Positions 48,881 through 60,289 are shown, counted from the stretch's first letter. The stretch: 64,000 nucleotides of DNA from Hermatobates lingyangjiaoensis (GCA_026182355.1 JAPFBL010000007.1:1054001-1118000), one strand, 5' to 3'. Numbers and translations are program-made. Notes: generated from the letters alone by a model not told the origin.

Positions 48881-49565
48881 AAAGGTTCCTTTTTTTAATT
48901 TATTTTTCACGTTCTCTACGAAGCATAAACCTCAAATGTATAGCTACTTTAGGATACTCCTTGCGAATTTGTACTACATTTTAACAATAAAAGAAAGTAT
49001 TACGTATTTACTTGTGACTAAAACCAAATATATACGCATGAATTATTTAAACATACATGTCCCAAAATGTTTAAATGAACCTTTTGAAAAATAATTATTA
49101 CTGTTTGAAATAAATAGAAATACAAAATGTTAACATAATGACTATTTTCGTGATTATTAAATTTGTATTGATGGTTCCATGACACTTGTGATGAGATGTG
49201 TATGACTTGTAAAGAGACCTGTAGCACTAACAGCTTGCATATGTTTTGAAATAGTTGGGGTTTTGCCGATCTATTTCCAGGTAACTAAATAATTCTTCTC
49301 TATCTGCGGCTGGAAAAAATGGCAGAAGTGCTTGACAATTCGATGTCTCTAGAATTTTACATATATTTTTTCTTCCAGTGAAAATCATCCAAAATAAACC
49401 TCTAGTAATAGTCGCAGGAGAATAATAAATATGCTAATAGCACAAATCCTTCAAGATGCACGAACTAGCTTCATATCAGCTTGCTTGGGAAACACTAACA
49501 TAGAACCTTGTTCCAATTATAAGAAGTCTATTTAACAAAAAACATTGTCTTGTTTATACTAGTAA
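48879..49565. other. Unassigned AT-rich sequence
   Basis: Nothing recognised. The long plus frame at 48822-49094 begins inside the TA array and is not a gene. Confidence 0.6.
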
Positions 49566-50010
49566 AGTACCTTTTTTACTTTACTATAACTGAAGTGTAG
49601 TCATCGTGAAAAAATTCGATCTCGAAATTTTGACAAATTTACCTGTTTTGAGATCCCAAGTCGTTTTATAACGTTTTTTCGATGATGTCTGCCTGTGTGA
49701 GAGTAGGTAGGTGAATGTGTATCCAAAAGCTTGTGTATACCCTACAGTTCACAATCTTTGATGGCTCAAATTAATATTTTACACAAAAATAGACCTCATA
49801 GTGTGGATGAACCCTATTGTTTGGGAGTAATTATACATGATGAAAAAGCCTTTATTTTTTTGCCATAATGTGTTTTTAGATATGTTTTTTCTCCTGAACT
49901 ACAAACTATAGAGTATTGAAATTTTGGCATTCTCTTCAAAGCTACAAAAGTAATAACTGATAAAAACCTCCATTTAGATTGATATTAGGTCCTGAGGTAG
50001 ACTGGAGTGG
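49566..50010 (+). repeat. Dispersed repeat R1, copy 2
   Basis: Starts TTTACTTTACTATAACTGAA and follows the R1 order: TCGTGAAAAAATTCGATCTC, TGTTTTGAGATCCCAAGTCG, TTTTTTCGATGATGTCTG, TTTGATGG, ATTTTACACAAAAATAG, TATTGTTTGGGAG.AATTAT and CATGATG. It is the closest match to copy 3 at 62.5-62.9 kb. Confidence 0.8.
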
Positions 50011-52240
50011 GATTGTGTGATTGGATGGGATAAGTTGTGTTTCAAGAAGCGGAGAAATTACTGTCTGATAAACGATGCAAGGTTCTAGATTTTTATTGAA
50101 GTATAACACTTGGTTTTATGAATATAAAATATTATGAAATTATTACATTCATCAGTAAATATCTGACGCTTGACTTCACTTGGGTGGCTGATTCATTTGG
50201 GAAGAAACGTATAAAAAAAAAATACAATTACAACATTGAAACTTACATATTAATAATATCTAGGTGACTGTAACCACAATATCAAACAAAACCATTTATT
50301 GTGTAGTTATATTCATTATTAGAACGAGACTTAATAACAACTAATTGAGATGATCAATTAATTATAGGTCTTTTTTTTTCTAGACATATACAGACAACCT
50401 TACTTTATAAAACTTACTTATCCGATCCCAAACCAATATATGTGATATTGGATCGATTATTGGTTCAATTTTCAATCATTTACACTGAAATGGTTGGAGC
50501 TAATGAATGTATCTAATTCAAAAGATATTTAAATAAAAATAAACCAAAAAAATCAATTGGTTGTCAAGATGTTTGATATTATATTTACTTTTAGTAAAGT
50601 TGAGTGCATTTTTTTTAATACATAGAACCTATTATTATCGACCGACCTGAAAAGTCAATTACTAAATTCCTCTAATATATGTATTATTTAATTTTTTGTC
50701 TTTTATTGTAAAATTATCTATTTAAAAATGTTATTTTAAAATTAAAATAGATTATATATAATCATTTTATCTTGAATACAACTCACCAAAATTTATTGGT
50801 CTCTATTAGTTCATGATTATTTCTTGTTCATTGTATTACACTGGCTAAATTAAGCGTCAAATCTCTTTTATATTTGTTCAAATCATCATGGCGTCATTCG
50901 TTTTTTATAGCAGTAAGCGTTGGTTTTTTTAATCGAAATGTAGACAAAAATTCTTATACATTCATAGCAGTTTAAAAGTGATGATATTAATCAGATTACT
51001 AAGTAATGCACACGTGTGGAATTATTTTCGAATTCGTATAAGTGTTAGAAAAGAAAGAAGAAATAAAGTAAAAAGCCTGCACATCAAAAAGAAAGTTAGT
51101 GCACAATTTAAAATTATTTTCTATTCTTTTACTACATTGTGTTAAATTATAATTATTAAGTGAAGACAAACAAAAGTAGATTGAGAAGTAATTACTTTTG
51201 ATTCAGAATATAATTTTTTTTTAATCATTGTTTCAATGCAAAGATTAAGAACCTGTTATTGTACAACCATTTTTTGTTTTAAGCTAATATAATAATCTAG
51301 CTTAAACCACTTTTATTTAAATTCAGGTTAAATCAAGTTGATTGTATCTTGCCAATAGTTATGAAATAATAATTAAACTCATAACTACTTTTGATTGATT
51401 TATTGATAAATGAAGTAAACGTTTAAAAAGTCAGAACTTTTGTATGTAGTAATTCCTTAGGTTTCTTGTATACATTATAATTGTGTTTAATTTTATTTAA
51501 ATGTCAATAAAGTTTATTAATTAATATTACTAATTATTTATAGGGAACTTATTAATAGAGATTAAACATTGAAAGAAACAACTTTAAACATACAAGTTGT
51601 TTTTTCTGACATTAAAAGTTGACCATTTTTTTTTAAATATTTTTACCTTTCATTGTTAATAGACTGAAATTTAAAAAAAATATATCAGATTCTATAACAA
51701 TATAATGTAAAATTATAAAAATATTATATTATTTAAAAAAAATAATTTAGCAAAATGGTTTAATATATTATTTTTAAATTGACTTCACTTTTTTTCCATG
51801 ATGTAGAAATTAAATTACGTTGTTTTATTTAATGAACTCTATATTTAGAGAACTTCAGTTCTTGTATTAACTAATTCATTGTATTACCACTATTAACACA
51901 TAAGTAAGATTGCTAAGAAAATGAATTTGCGTTTTGAAAATTAATTTGAGGTCATTTTCTTAATTCTAAGAATATATTTTCCCTTTTATATATAAACCTT
52001 AACTTTATTGCATTATTCTGCCATAATATATATTTATTAAAGGTAATCATCAAAGAAGGTTCTGCGGGATGGTTTTTTGTAGTCAATTTTATTTAGCAAA
52101 CATACTCATAGGCTAATAATAATATTATCGTTTTAATGTTGGTTCATTCTTGTTATTAAATCTACTTATTGGTTAATAATAATATTATCGGTTTATAATT
52201 ATTGTTAAGTATTAGCATTATATTAATATTTAAAAAAGTG
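50011..52240. other. AT-rich stretch with no gene recognised
   Basis: Very AT-rich. A short fragment TTTACTTTTAGTAAAGTTGA near 50585 echoes the ends of R1 and R2. No gene. Confidence 0.55.
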
Positions 52241-52319
52241 TTTTTTTGCTGTGGTAATGCCAATGATATTATGTAAACTAGTTGTGCAATATTCAAGAAT
52301 AACCGTATACAAGTATTTT

Positions 52320-52490
52320 GGTAACTGGTATCACCGTTTGTACTACCTCCAGGAATGACTAGTAAACATCTCCCATTTAGAGACATATATTATGTGTAAA
52401 TGGGACATCACACATTATATAGTTAGGGAGTTTAATATTATGTTTACTTATAGCAAAGTGCAGTAGCAGGCTACTCCAGATTTTTTTTTA
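52320..52490 (-). repeat. Dispersed repeat R2, copy 1
   Basis: Read on minus it aligns along its length with 61284-61440: AAATCTGGAGTAGCCTGC, ACTTTGCTATAAGTAA, TCCCATTT.....CATAA, CTCTAAATGGGA, TCATTCCTGGAGGTAGTAC. No protein is visible. Confidence 0.8.
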
Positions 52491-52624
52491 ATAAATTATG
52501 AACTAAAGTTTATTATTATAAAATAATTTACAATTTGAGTAATTAAAATTATAATATATCAATAATTTACATTGGTATGCGACAACCAAAAGTAATTTAC
52601 ATGAAAAAGTAAATTAATCAATTT

Positions 52625-52920
52625 TATGGTTCCTTTTACACGGGATCCCGTGCAAAAATTTATATTGGTCAAACTTGTAAATAATTAAAGACACGTTTCA
52701 AACAACACCAATACAATGTAAGTAGACAGGAAAAAAAGTAGTGCCTTATTCTTGCATATAAATAATGAAAATCATCATAATGATCGGACGGGAGCTAAAA
52801 TGAATGCTTATGAAAAATGGGTGCTGTTAAGAAGTATTATCGAATCTTTAACTGATTAAATTTAATAGATCAAATATTATAAACATTAGTAAGGGTTTAT
52901 TTAAGATTGACTCAGTCTTG
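52625..52920 (+). pseudogene. Penelope-like element: GIY-YIG endonuclease fragment
   Basis: Two frames joined by one frameshift and one stop give AKIYIGQTCK, LKTRFKQHQYNVSR, SALFLHINNENHH and later AKMNAYEKWVLLRSIIESLT. The order matches the C-terminal GIY-YIG nuclease of Penelope-like retroelements: IY-x-G-x-T, then L-K-T-R-x-x-x-H, then A-x-x-x-H-x-x-x-x-H, then a-k-I/M ... W-x-x-R-x-x-I-E-S. The telomerase-like reverse transcriptase that should precede it was not found. Sequence immediately downstream (52920-53210) continues into a family A hammerhead relic and a TA array, as expected for a PLE 3' end. Confidence 0.75.
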
Positions 52921-53232
52921 ATGAGGGCAATAGGCTCATCTAAGAGGGTTGACAGCTAGCAGATAGTTTTTTAATTTTTTCTTCCTGTACTTCTTTGTTT
53001 ACTCTTACATCTCTCCCTGGACCATTGTCCTTTCCTGCACTCTACACCCTTTAAAATACCTCTCTTGCCTCTCACTTCTCTCAACTCCTAACCAGATGTT
53101 TTTCTACATCTCTAGTTTCAGTTGGGATTTTATTCTGACGAATACCGCTTGTTACGGTTGATGATAGTCTTTTTTCTCATTTATTACTGTGGTTTGGACG
53201 TTGATAAATATATATATATATATATATATATA
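52921..53232 (+). repeat. PLE 3' tail with decayed family A hammerhead and (TA)n
   Basis: GAGGGCAATAGGCTCATCTA, a CT-rich block, CCCTTTAAAATACCTC, AGTTTCAGTTGGGATTTTAT, CTGACGA at 53135-53141, ACCGCTTGTTACGGTT, then a damaged GATGATAGTC where GAAAGATCTTAGTC is expected. It ends GTGGTTTGGACGTTGAT and (TA)n at 53209-53232. It is the bridge between the PLE coding fragment and the foldback families. Confidence 0.7.
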
Positions 53233-53264
53233 AACTCAAAAATTGTTATTGACCTCTTCTATTC

Positions 53265-53750
53265 TATTCACTGTTTCATTATTGAGGGCTAGGTTAAATA
53301 AAAGAAAATAAACTCCTTTCTAGGCCGACGTTTCGATGTATTTGTACATCATCTTCAGGGCTAAAATTAGAGTAAGACTATAATACATTTATCAAAACAA
53401 TCTACAACTCACACAGAGAAATAACACACACTTTTGTTAAACCAACAGATACATACAAAAGGTTATTTTATAATCAGAGTTGCTGAGTGCACATTCCTTT
53501 TGTCTGATACTTTTAAATAGATGTGTACTCAACAACTCTGATTATAAAATAACCTTTTGTATATATCTGTTGGTTTGACAAAAGTGTGTGTTATTTCTCT
53601 TTGTGAGTTGTAGATTGTTTTGATAAATGTATTATAGTCTTACTCTAATTTTAGCCCTGAAGATGATGTACAAATACATCGAAACGTCGGCCTAGAAAGG
53701 AGTTTATTTTCTTTTATTTGACCTAGCCCTCAATAACGAAACAGTGAATA
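53265..53750. repeat. Large foldback with hammerhead-like motif in both arms
   Basis: Arms 53265-53492 and 53523-53750 are near-perfect inverted copies with a loop of about 30 bases. Outer ends are TATTCACTGTTTC and GAAACAGTGAATA, then (TA)n to 53766. A family unrelated in primary sequence to family A, but with the same internal RNA layout. The minus-strand motif of the left arm lies at 53361-53324. Confidence 0.9.
53654..53691 (+). ncRNA. Hammerhead-ribozyme-like motif, ACGT family
   Basis: GCC (stem I), CTGAAGA (CTGANGA core), one extra T, GATGTA-CAAA-TACATC (perfect 6-bp stem II), GAA, palindrome ACGT, C at the cleavage position, GGC closing stem I. Core and stem II are excellent. Stem I is three pairs. 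The mirror copy in the left arm is identical through the motif. Confidence 0.5.
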
Positions 53751-53766
53751 TATATATATATATATA

Positions 53767-53948
53767 AGAAAATGGGAAAACAAGACTAAGATCTTTCAAC
53801 CGTAACAAGCGGTCTTCGTCAGAGCCGTTTTTCACTAAGTTGAAAGATCTTAGTCTTATTTTCCCATTTTCTTATTGTGGTTTTATCATTGATTGTTATT
53901 TCACGTGTTTATGTGAAATCTTTATATATATATATATATATATATATA
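53767..53948. repeat. Family A foldback with TA array
   Basis: AAGAAAATGGGAAAACAAGA ... arms with outer terminus TCACGTGTTTATGTGAAATC and (TA)n at 53923-53948. The left arm (minus 53826-53784) keeps CTGACGA, ACCG/CGGT and GAAAGATCTTAG, and stem I GGCT/AGTC pairs with one wobble. The right arm has lost the 5' half. It lies directly beside the larger foldback. Confidence 0.8.
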
Positions 53949-55060
53949 CTTTAATAAGTGGAAAATGAATTATAAAACGATCAACAGGATATCTGTGTTG
54001 TGTTATTTGTACATACTTTGAGTGATGTGAAAAACGAGAACAACCAATAAGCAAAGTATAAACCAATGAGTGGCTCAGAATGAGTAAAACCACACAAGTA
54101 AGGAAAGATATTAATAGTTATAACCAGAATGTCTCGTCTGCTTAAATATCATTTATTTGAATTAAACCTTTGTTGAAACAATTTTAAGTAACAATTGTCT
54201 TTAAGGATGGTGAAAACATCAAAGAAAAAGTATTAATTGTAAACTGAGGGTTGTTAAAAAAAAAACAGAGTGATTGAAGTAAATTTCAGATCAAACTATA
54301 AAAATATTTCATTGCATTATTCACCAGCAATTTCTGGGCAGAAATATTGTTTAATGGTCACCAAGTCAATAATATAAATTGTAACTTCATCAGAAGAAGG
54401 GGATTAAACGATAAGAAATGTACAAACTTTCTGGTAAAACTTTTATTTTGATTAAGAACTTTAATATGCTGCTGTTAATAATGTAAAATGGTTTAAGTTA
54501 GTCTTAAAAACATGATAGCAGAAAAGCCATGTGGATATGTTTTAAAAACGAAGAAAAAAGTGCATTACTCATAGCTAAATAATAGGAAATATATTACACT
54601 TTGTAATGTTGATATTGTCTTAACGTCGTGAGCTCAATTACTGTTGGAACAAAATAGAAAATAGACATTTGTATACAATATATATTTTGTAATAAACATA
54701 TTTCATACAAAGTTATTGCTTTTATGAAGCTAATTAGTGGCAACAGCTTTTCATTTCAGAATTATGTAACAGAAAGAAATTCTTGCAGAGGGCTTCATTT
54801 AAATATTAATGTAGTTAAATTAAATCTTAATTTAAATTAGAACTGCCCTATAAAATAATTTTTACGAGTAGAGTTACAATTATAATTTTAAAACAATACC
54901 TTACTTATAATAATTAATCTGAAATATTGACATACCCAATGTGAGCTGAAAAAAATGCTATTGCTAGCTATGTCCTTAAGAATTAAAGTTAACATTTGTG
55001 TAATTAATTAATACTAAATTAATATAGACTGGATAATACATATCAGTTTTTCCTATATAT
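53949..55060. other. Unassigned AT-rich sequence
   Basis: Nothing recognised. Confidence 0.6.
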
Positions 55061-55113
55061 AAATGTATATATATTCACTTGATAAACGGAAAGACGATCC
55101 AAACTGGACACAA

Positions 55114-55332
55114 TAACAGTTCATAACTGAAGATAGGTAGCACAGAAAGTAAAGAAACACACTTACAGACTCTTTCGGGCAATCCGTATTCAGGAGAAAA
55201 GAGAAAGGGAGACCAAGCACATTGTAGGCGCTCCCTTTCTGTTTTCCCCAGAAGACGGATCGCCCGAAAAATTGAGTCTGTAAGTGTGTTTCTTTACTTT
55301 CTGTGCTACCTATCTTCAATTTTGAACTGTTA
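55114..55332. repeat. Foldback with short arms near TA repeats
   Basis: Arms (TAACAGTTCATAACTGAAGA ... and its counterpart ending AACTGTTA) pair over about 95 bases with a loop near 55223. It includes AGGTAGCACAGAAAGTAAAG and GAAACACACTTACAGACTC. TA-rich stretches lie on both sides. No hammerhead core was seen. Confidence 0.85.
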
Positions 55333-55384
55333 AATGTATATATATATATTTGTGTAATTAGTGAGCCGATTTTGTTCATACAAA

Positions 55385-55548
55385 TTTCATTAAACACTTT
55401 TGAACTCTTGTTTTAGTCTCTTTTATCATTAACTTTTCTAATCAGTGTTCTAACGTATCAATGGAAAACGTTAGAACACTGATTAGAAAATTAGAAAAGT
55501 TAATGAAAAAAGAGACTAAAACAAGGGTTCAAAAAGTGTTTAATGAAA
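55385..55548. repeat. Foldback with 70-bp arms
   Basis: TTTCATTAAACACTTTTGAA on the left mirrors TTCAAAAAGTGTTTAATGAA on the right, with a loop around 55467 (ATCAATGGAAA). (TA)n follows on the right. It lies beside the previous foldback and may be part of the same composite insertion. Confidence 0.9.
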
Positions 55549-55564
55549 AAATATATATATATAT

Positions 55565-58500
55565 CAAATGTGTAATGAAATATATATATAATGAAACTCA
55601 AGAATATATAAACCGTTTGATAGAATAGATATATATATTTTCAATGAAAAAAATATTCTTCATTGTGAAGGAAGAACATATAAGAAATCAACTTGTGTTA
55701 TTCCTCGGACATATGTTTATACAGTTTTAATTTTGTTCCAACTTAAACCGTAATTGCTGTTTACAAGTGATTTTCCAACTCTCCTTTAAAAGGACTTTAA
55801 AATTAGTAATTAGATTATTTAGTAAAATTGTTGATACTATTTAGGAATCACAATTATCAATGCATGTTCATCATAATTGACATGACTATGCTAGTAAAAT
55901 TATAATCAATAAATTAATTAAATTAATACCTAAGAGTTTGATAATACCTTTTGAACAGTGAAGTTGCAATTATTTTAATATTTTATATACAATCATTTTT
56001 ATAACTATAATAATGAAATATCTATATGATAAAGTCAAATTATTAATAATAATTTATTATTAAATTAAAATTACGTTTTTATATAATGTTTATATATTAT
56101 AAAAATCGTATAATTAATAAAATATTTATCTTGAAATTACAGAATATTTCCAAATAATTAAAATTACAGAACTTATTTCATAAGTACTATAATAACTGGG
56201 AGTTTACAATTTGTTATTGATTCTCGACTATCATGAAAATGAATAACATTTTAAGAATATTTTTAAATAAACATAGTTTATTCTACACTACACTAATCTT
56301 CATTAAGATATACAGTCTTTATTAAATTTAATATTCAGCAAGTTTTTGGAACTCATCAGAGATAATTGTAAAAAAGGTTGACTGCTAAGGCTTGACTAGC
56401 CATTTTTAAATCATTAGTTGTGCAATCATTGTGTGGTATTTACTCATTCTGAGGTAAAATTTTACCTCAGAATCTTCATTAAGAACTTAACACTCTGGTG
56501 TTAGATAGAATAAATTTAACCAGATAACACTCAAGATGTATATAGTGTTTTTAACATTTGCTCTTTTCGAAAGAAAAATAAGAAATATTAATTTGGAACA
56601 TTATATGGTGGAAAGAGTTTTTGCATTGCAGTGTAATAATGTTTAATGCATCTTCCTGAAATATTTACTATGGTCTACAAACACTTTACTATGAGTTAAC
56701 CAAATGAACATTAAACTTAAATAATTGATCAGTTTAAGTTTCACTACTATTTTGCTAGTTATGATGAAAATGTAACTGGGATGATTGTTTAGAGCAATTG
56801 CGAATGGTTGGAAGGTATGATACTTATGATTGACTGTGATTCAATAACAAAATAGAACTGTGTGATTAAGCCTATTACATCATATTTTTGGGATTTAATA
56901 TATTGTTAATACTTATTTCAATTGAGGAATATTTATATTATTGTAAAAAGAAATTTAATTTTAATAAATAATTTATATTGTACTCAAAGATTATATTAAC
57001 TATGTTAATAAATTCAGTTATTTTTTTAACCTTAAAAAGTAAAACAATTTTTTAATTTGAAAAAAGAGATTAGGATGTTATTTATCTTTGAGTTTAAGGC
57101 AAAAAAATTAGAAGTAAATACAAGTGGAACTTTACAATTGGCCCCGCCCTTGTATAGTAGTTACATTGATATGTCCAAGAGTTTCCATTTAAGCACCATT
57201 TCTAATTCCACCTTTCCATAATGCAATAGTACTCAAAAGCAGTAGAATATTTTGCACACCATATACTATATATCTTATGAGTGCCCATCATGATCTGGTG
57301 AGCGGTGCTTTTTTTGGAGTATGATGTATTCCTGATACATACATTTTTATGTTTGAACTTCCAAACAAGTAAATCCGTAAAATATTAAAATTAATGGATT
57401 TTTTTCTTTCATGATCACTACATTTTCCAGAACAGTAGTTCAAAGTTTGCGGCTTTTATTGATTTCAGCTGTAATAATAAATTAATTGTGTCGAAGGGTA
57501 TATAAGAGAAGAATATTTTACCCGTATTTAAATTAGCGGGTTTCCACTCAGTTGACGAGTAATGAAGGGGTTGCACTATTCTTAGCTTAAAAGTTATAGT
57601 TATTTTTTAGTTTAAAGTGGTCGTGACTTCAAGTAGTAGAATTGAATTGGTACTTTTAGGTCTAAACTGTTGCATACAGGACTCCTAACCTAGGCCTAAA
57701 AAGGTCTGATGTGTGTATATACATTATACATGAATGTTGTACAAAAAGATACGGAACAGACAACAATATTTCAAAATTAGAAAAACAAACACAAATAAAA
57801 GGGGAAATCAACTAATGGTTTCAACCATATTCAGTAGAGCAAAGAAAGGGGATTCAAAAAAATCTGTCATATTGTATATAAGTATTTTAAAAATATGATG
57901 TCTGTCTAATGTTTTTTATTGTATTAAAAAATTTTTCAAGTTTTCTAAAACTTATTTTTAAGTTTTATGGGTATAAATATACCCATATTTATTCCTTCAT
58001 TGGCATGTTTTGATGTAACTATCACCATTACGAGGAAATAACTTTTTGTATGTATATGTATATGAAAAACCTAAAGGATAAAAAAAAGTGAAGTAAATAA
58101 TTTTCTTTTTTAACTTCAGTAGCTCTCTGATGACATAATGTATCAGAGATAACATTTAAAAGGCTGCTTAAACATTATTCAAGCAATTTAGAGTTACTTT
58201 AACTAATATAAAACCACACATTTGACTGGATGTTTTATTAATATATTATTTTTGTATTTTATTCATATTATTTTCTAATATTGATACAATCATAAAAAGT
58301 AATTCTGTTTATTATAAGAAACGTACTTCACGCTTCAACGTTCCAGATTTAAATTGCATTTGTTGAAGTAGGCCATATTCTATTACAAAATAACAGAATC
58401 TGCTATAAGATAATTCCATGAAGAAGAAAAATTTTAAGAGCTTAAAAAGGAAGCAAACTTTTAAGCTCTAGAAAATAGTTAAAAGTATAAATTCAGTTAA

Positions 58501-59220
58501 AAATAAAAACTTTTTTTTTTGTTGTTTTACCAATTACAAACAAATTGTTTAGTAAAGGCAATGTACATGTCTAGTGGAGCAAGAAAGGACAAATGGATGG
58601 ACTAATATTCGAGAAACTGAATTTTATATTATTATGATTCTTCAATATGGAGTTTTTTAAGTTAGATTGATCAACCATGATGAAAAAAATAGTAATTCAA
58701 ATTATTTTATGTTTGAGATCTACAGCTGAGAAAAATGTTGCCACTTGAATTCTTACTTTTCCGTTTGCATAGTCTTTATTTATTTGGTCTACACAGGTTC
58801 CCAATTTTATTTTCTTTTTGTTTACTCTTACGAACTATAAAAACCAATTTGTAATTTTATTAAATAAAATATTTGTTATGTAAATATTTATAATGAAGTA
58901 GAACAATTAAATGTTTGAAAATGGTTAATAACAAATCTAACAATGAATTAGTTTGTTTCATTATATTCATATCATGAATTCAAATACAACTATTTTTTAA
59001 ACTATAAAATAAATTTTCCTTCCTAATATTATTTAGTCTTATGAAACCATGTTTTTTAAGAAAATAAAAGAAGAAATTTCATAATGAAATTAAGAAAAGT
59101 GTGACGTGAACAATTTTAAACAGGTCACATTCCATTGCTGATATATTTTGTTTTTTTTTATCATTTGTATTATAGCCAATTAATTGAAACGATTCCACAA
59201 ACTGAAAAACTAAATTCATA
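55565..59220. other. AT-rich stretch with an R3 repeat, no gene recognised
   Basis: Contains the R3 copy at 56410-56473 with its palindrome. CTCTGATGACATAATGTATC near 58133 is a small inverted pair. Otherwise featureless. Confidence 0.5.
56410..56473 (+). repeat. Dispersed repeat R3 with perfect 28-bp palindrome
   Basis: TCATTAGTTGTGCAATC and TTGTGTGGTATTTACTC match the minus strand of 4326-4366. Immediately after lies ATTCTGAGGTAAAA joined to its exact complement (56446-56473). A weaker relative is at about 12835-12865 (ATGTGGTATTTACTC). Confidence 0.75.
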
Positions 59221-59221
59221 C

Positions 59222-59333
59222 AAAGAACGCCCATAAAATAGACCACAAAAACTCACTGCTATATTCCTTCTTGATGTCGAGGTAGTAGAAATATAGAAGT
59301 GAGTTTTTGTGGTCTCTTTTATGTGCGTTCTTT
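59222..59333. repeat. Foldback beside a TA array
   Basis: AAAGAACGCCCATAAAATAG and its counterpart CTCTTTTATGTGCGTTCTTT form arms of about 48 bases around a short loop, followed by (TA)n at 59349-59364. Some mismatches. No hammerhead core. Confidence 0.85.
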
Positions 59334-59539
59334 CTGCAAACTTAGTAAATATATATATATATATTTGATCGACTCTTTACAGCGAATCATAAACTTCCAA
59401 ATTATAATTATTTTACTATTAGACCCTCTGTGTCCATGTGGACAAGGTTGAAAACTGTTTTTTACACAATAGGGGCTCAAAATGTCAACTCACAATGAAT
59501 CCTAAATTTGTGATATTAAGACTTGTTGCTTGTTCACAG

Positions 59540-59685
59540 ATTATCGACTGGGTGGAAGAATTGGCCGTGATGTGCAAACCGAAGGCCATCCACTTTTGCG
59601 ACGGCTCGATTGGAGAAAGACAAATATTGGTGGAAGACCTACTTAAGAGGGGATGTATGGTCAAACTTAATGATGTTGAAAATGG
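59540..59685 (+). CDS. PCK: PEPCK (GTP) N-terminal exon, partial
   Basis: PEPCK converts oxaloacetate to phosphoenolpyruvate, the entry step of gluconeogenesis. After an acceptor TTGTTCACAG the segment reads IIDWVEELAVMCKPKAIHFC, then DGS, E....L...L and RGCMVKLND.EN. This follows the family's N-terminal V-x-x-F-V-E-x-x-A-x-L-C-x-P-x-x-I-H-I-C-D-G-S-E pattern closely and ends where the family has YDNC. The only nearby donor is GTACAC at 59686, which is poor. No second PEPCK exon was found either side, so it may be the visible end of a gene extending right, or an isolated exon copy. The catalytic residues are in exons not seen here. Confidence 0.7.
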
Positions 59686-59698
59686 GTACACGATATAA

Positions 59699-60034
59699 TT
59701 TAAATATCTCTATTTAATAATATTGGTTTTTATAATATCATTTATTAATTAGTAAAAGAGCACCCAAAATGAATTTAACAGTTTTGTTATTAGCACTAAT
59801 ACTCTGGTATTAGTGCTACCTTCCTGACTGTTATAATGTTTATTTACTGCTTTGTCATAAGCTGCAGAATGAATTTTACAAGTAATTACTCGAAATTATA
59901 ACAATAACAAAGAAAAGTTTAAAAAATAATATGAAATATTTAAGACAGTACAAAATGCAAGAGAACTGGAAAAAGGTTAACGTTAGAAGTTAGATAGCTA
60001 AAAAACAGGGTTATAGTAAAAAAATGGAAGAATA
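59699..60034. other. Sequence between two coding-like segments
   Basis: AT-rich. A small inverted pair GCACTAATACTC and its complement lies near 59793-59818. No gene. Confidence 0.5.
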
Positions 60035-60226
60035 ATGGTTTATGTTAGGAATTGTTTAAACATGCCTCGAAGGGTGAATGTTTATGAAATGCCGTATAAG
60101 AATGAGGAGGTTTCGGTACCCAGAAGGTTTCTGACCATACGCGGAGACCAGGTTACACACGACTCATGGAACAAACAACCTGTTTCTTTTTCTATGCTTT
60201 TAATGTACGATATTGGTAGTGAGTAA
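60035..60226 (+). CDS. Unidentified coding-like segment
   Basis: A 63-codon frame whose 3' two thirds (RRVNVYEMPY, NEEVSVPRRFLTIRGDQVTH, DSWNKQPV) has a GC rise and amino-acid make-up typical of a real exon. I do not recognise the family. It does not match the next expected PEPCK segment. A possible donor GTAGTGAGT follows ATTG near 60214. It could be an exon of another plus-strand gene or a transposon fragment. Confidence 0.3.
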   Translation: MVYVRNCLNMPRRVNVYEMPYKNEEVSVPRRFLTIRGDQVTHDSWNKQPVSFSMLLMYDIGSE

Positions 60227-60289
60227 AAATTGTGGAAAGTGTAAAAAAGTTGACATGAATTTTGTGTAGAAATAGATATATCCAACACA

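Noticed and set aside
48822..49094. A 90-codon frame starting with an Ile-Tyr run
   Set aside because: It begins inside a TA array and has no domain.
55053..55397. A 114-codon minus frame
   Set aside because: It runs through a foldback and TA repeats and shows no family features.
58133..58156. CTGATGA inside a small palindrome, and a relative at about 26136
   Set aside because: No GAA-palindrome-H segment follows in the right order, so it is not counted as a hammerhead-like motif.
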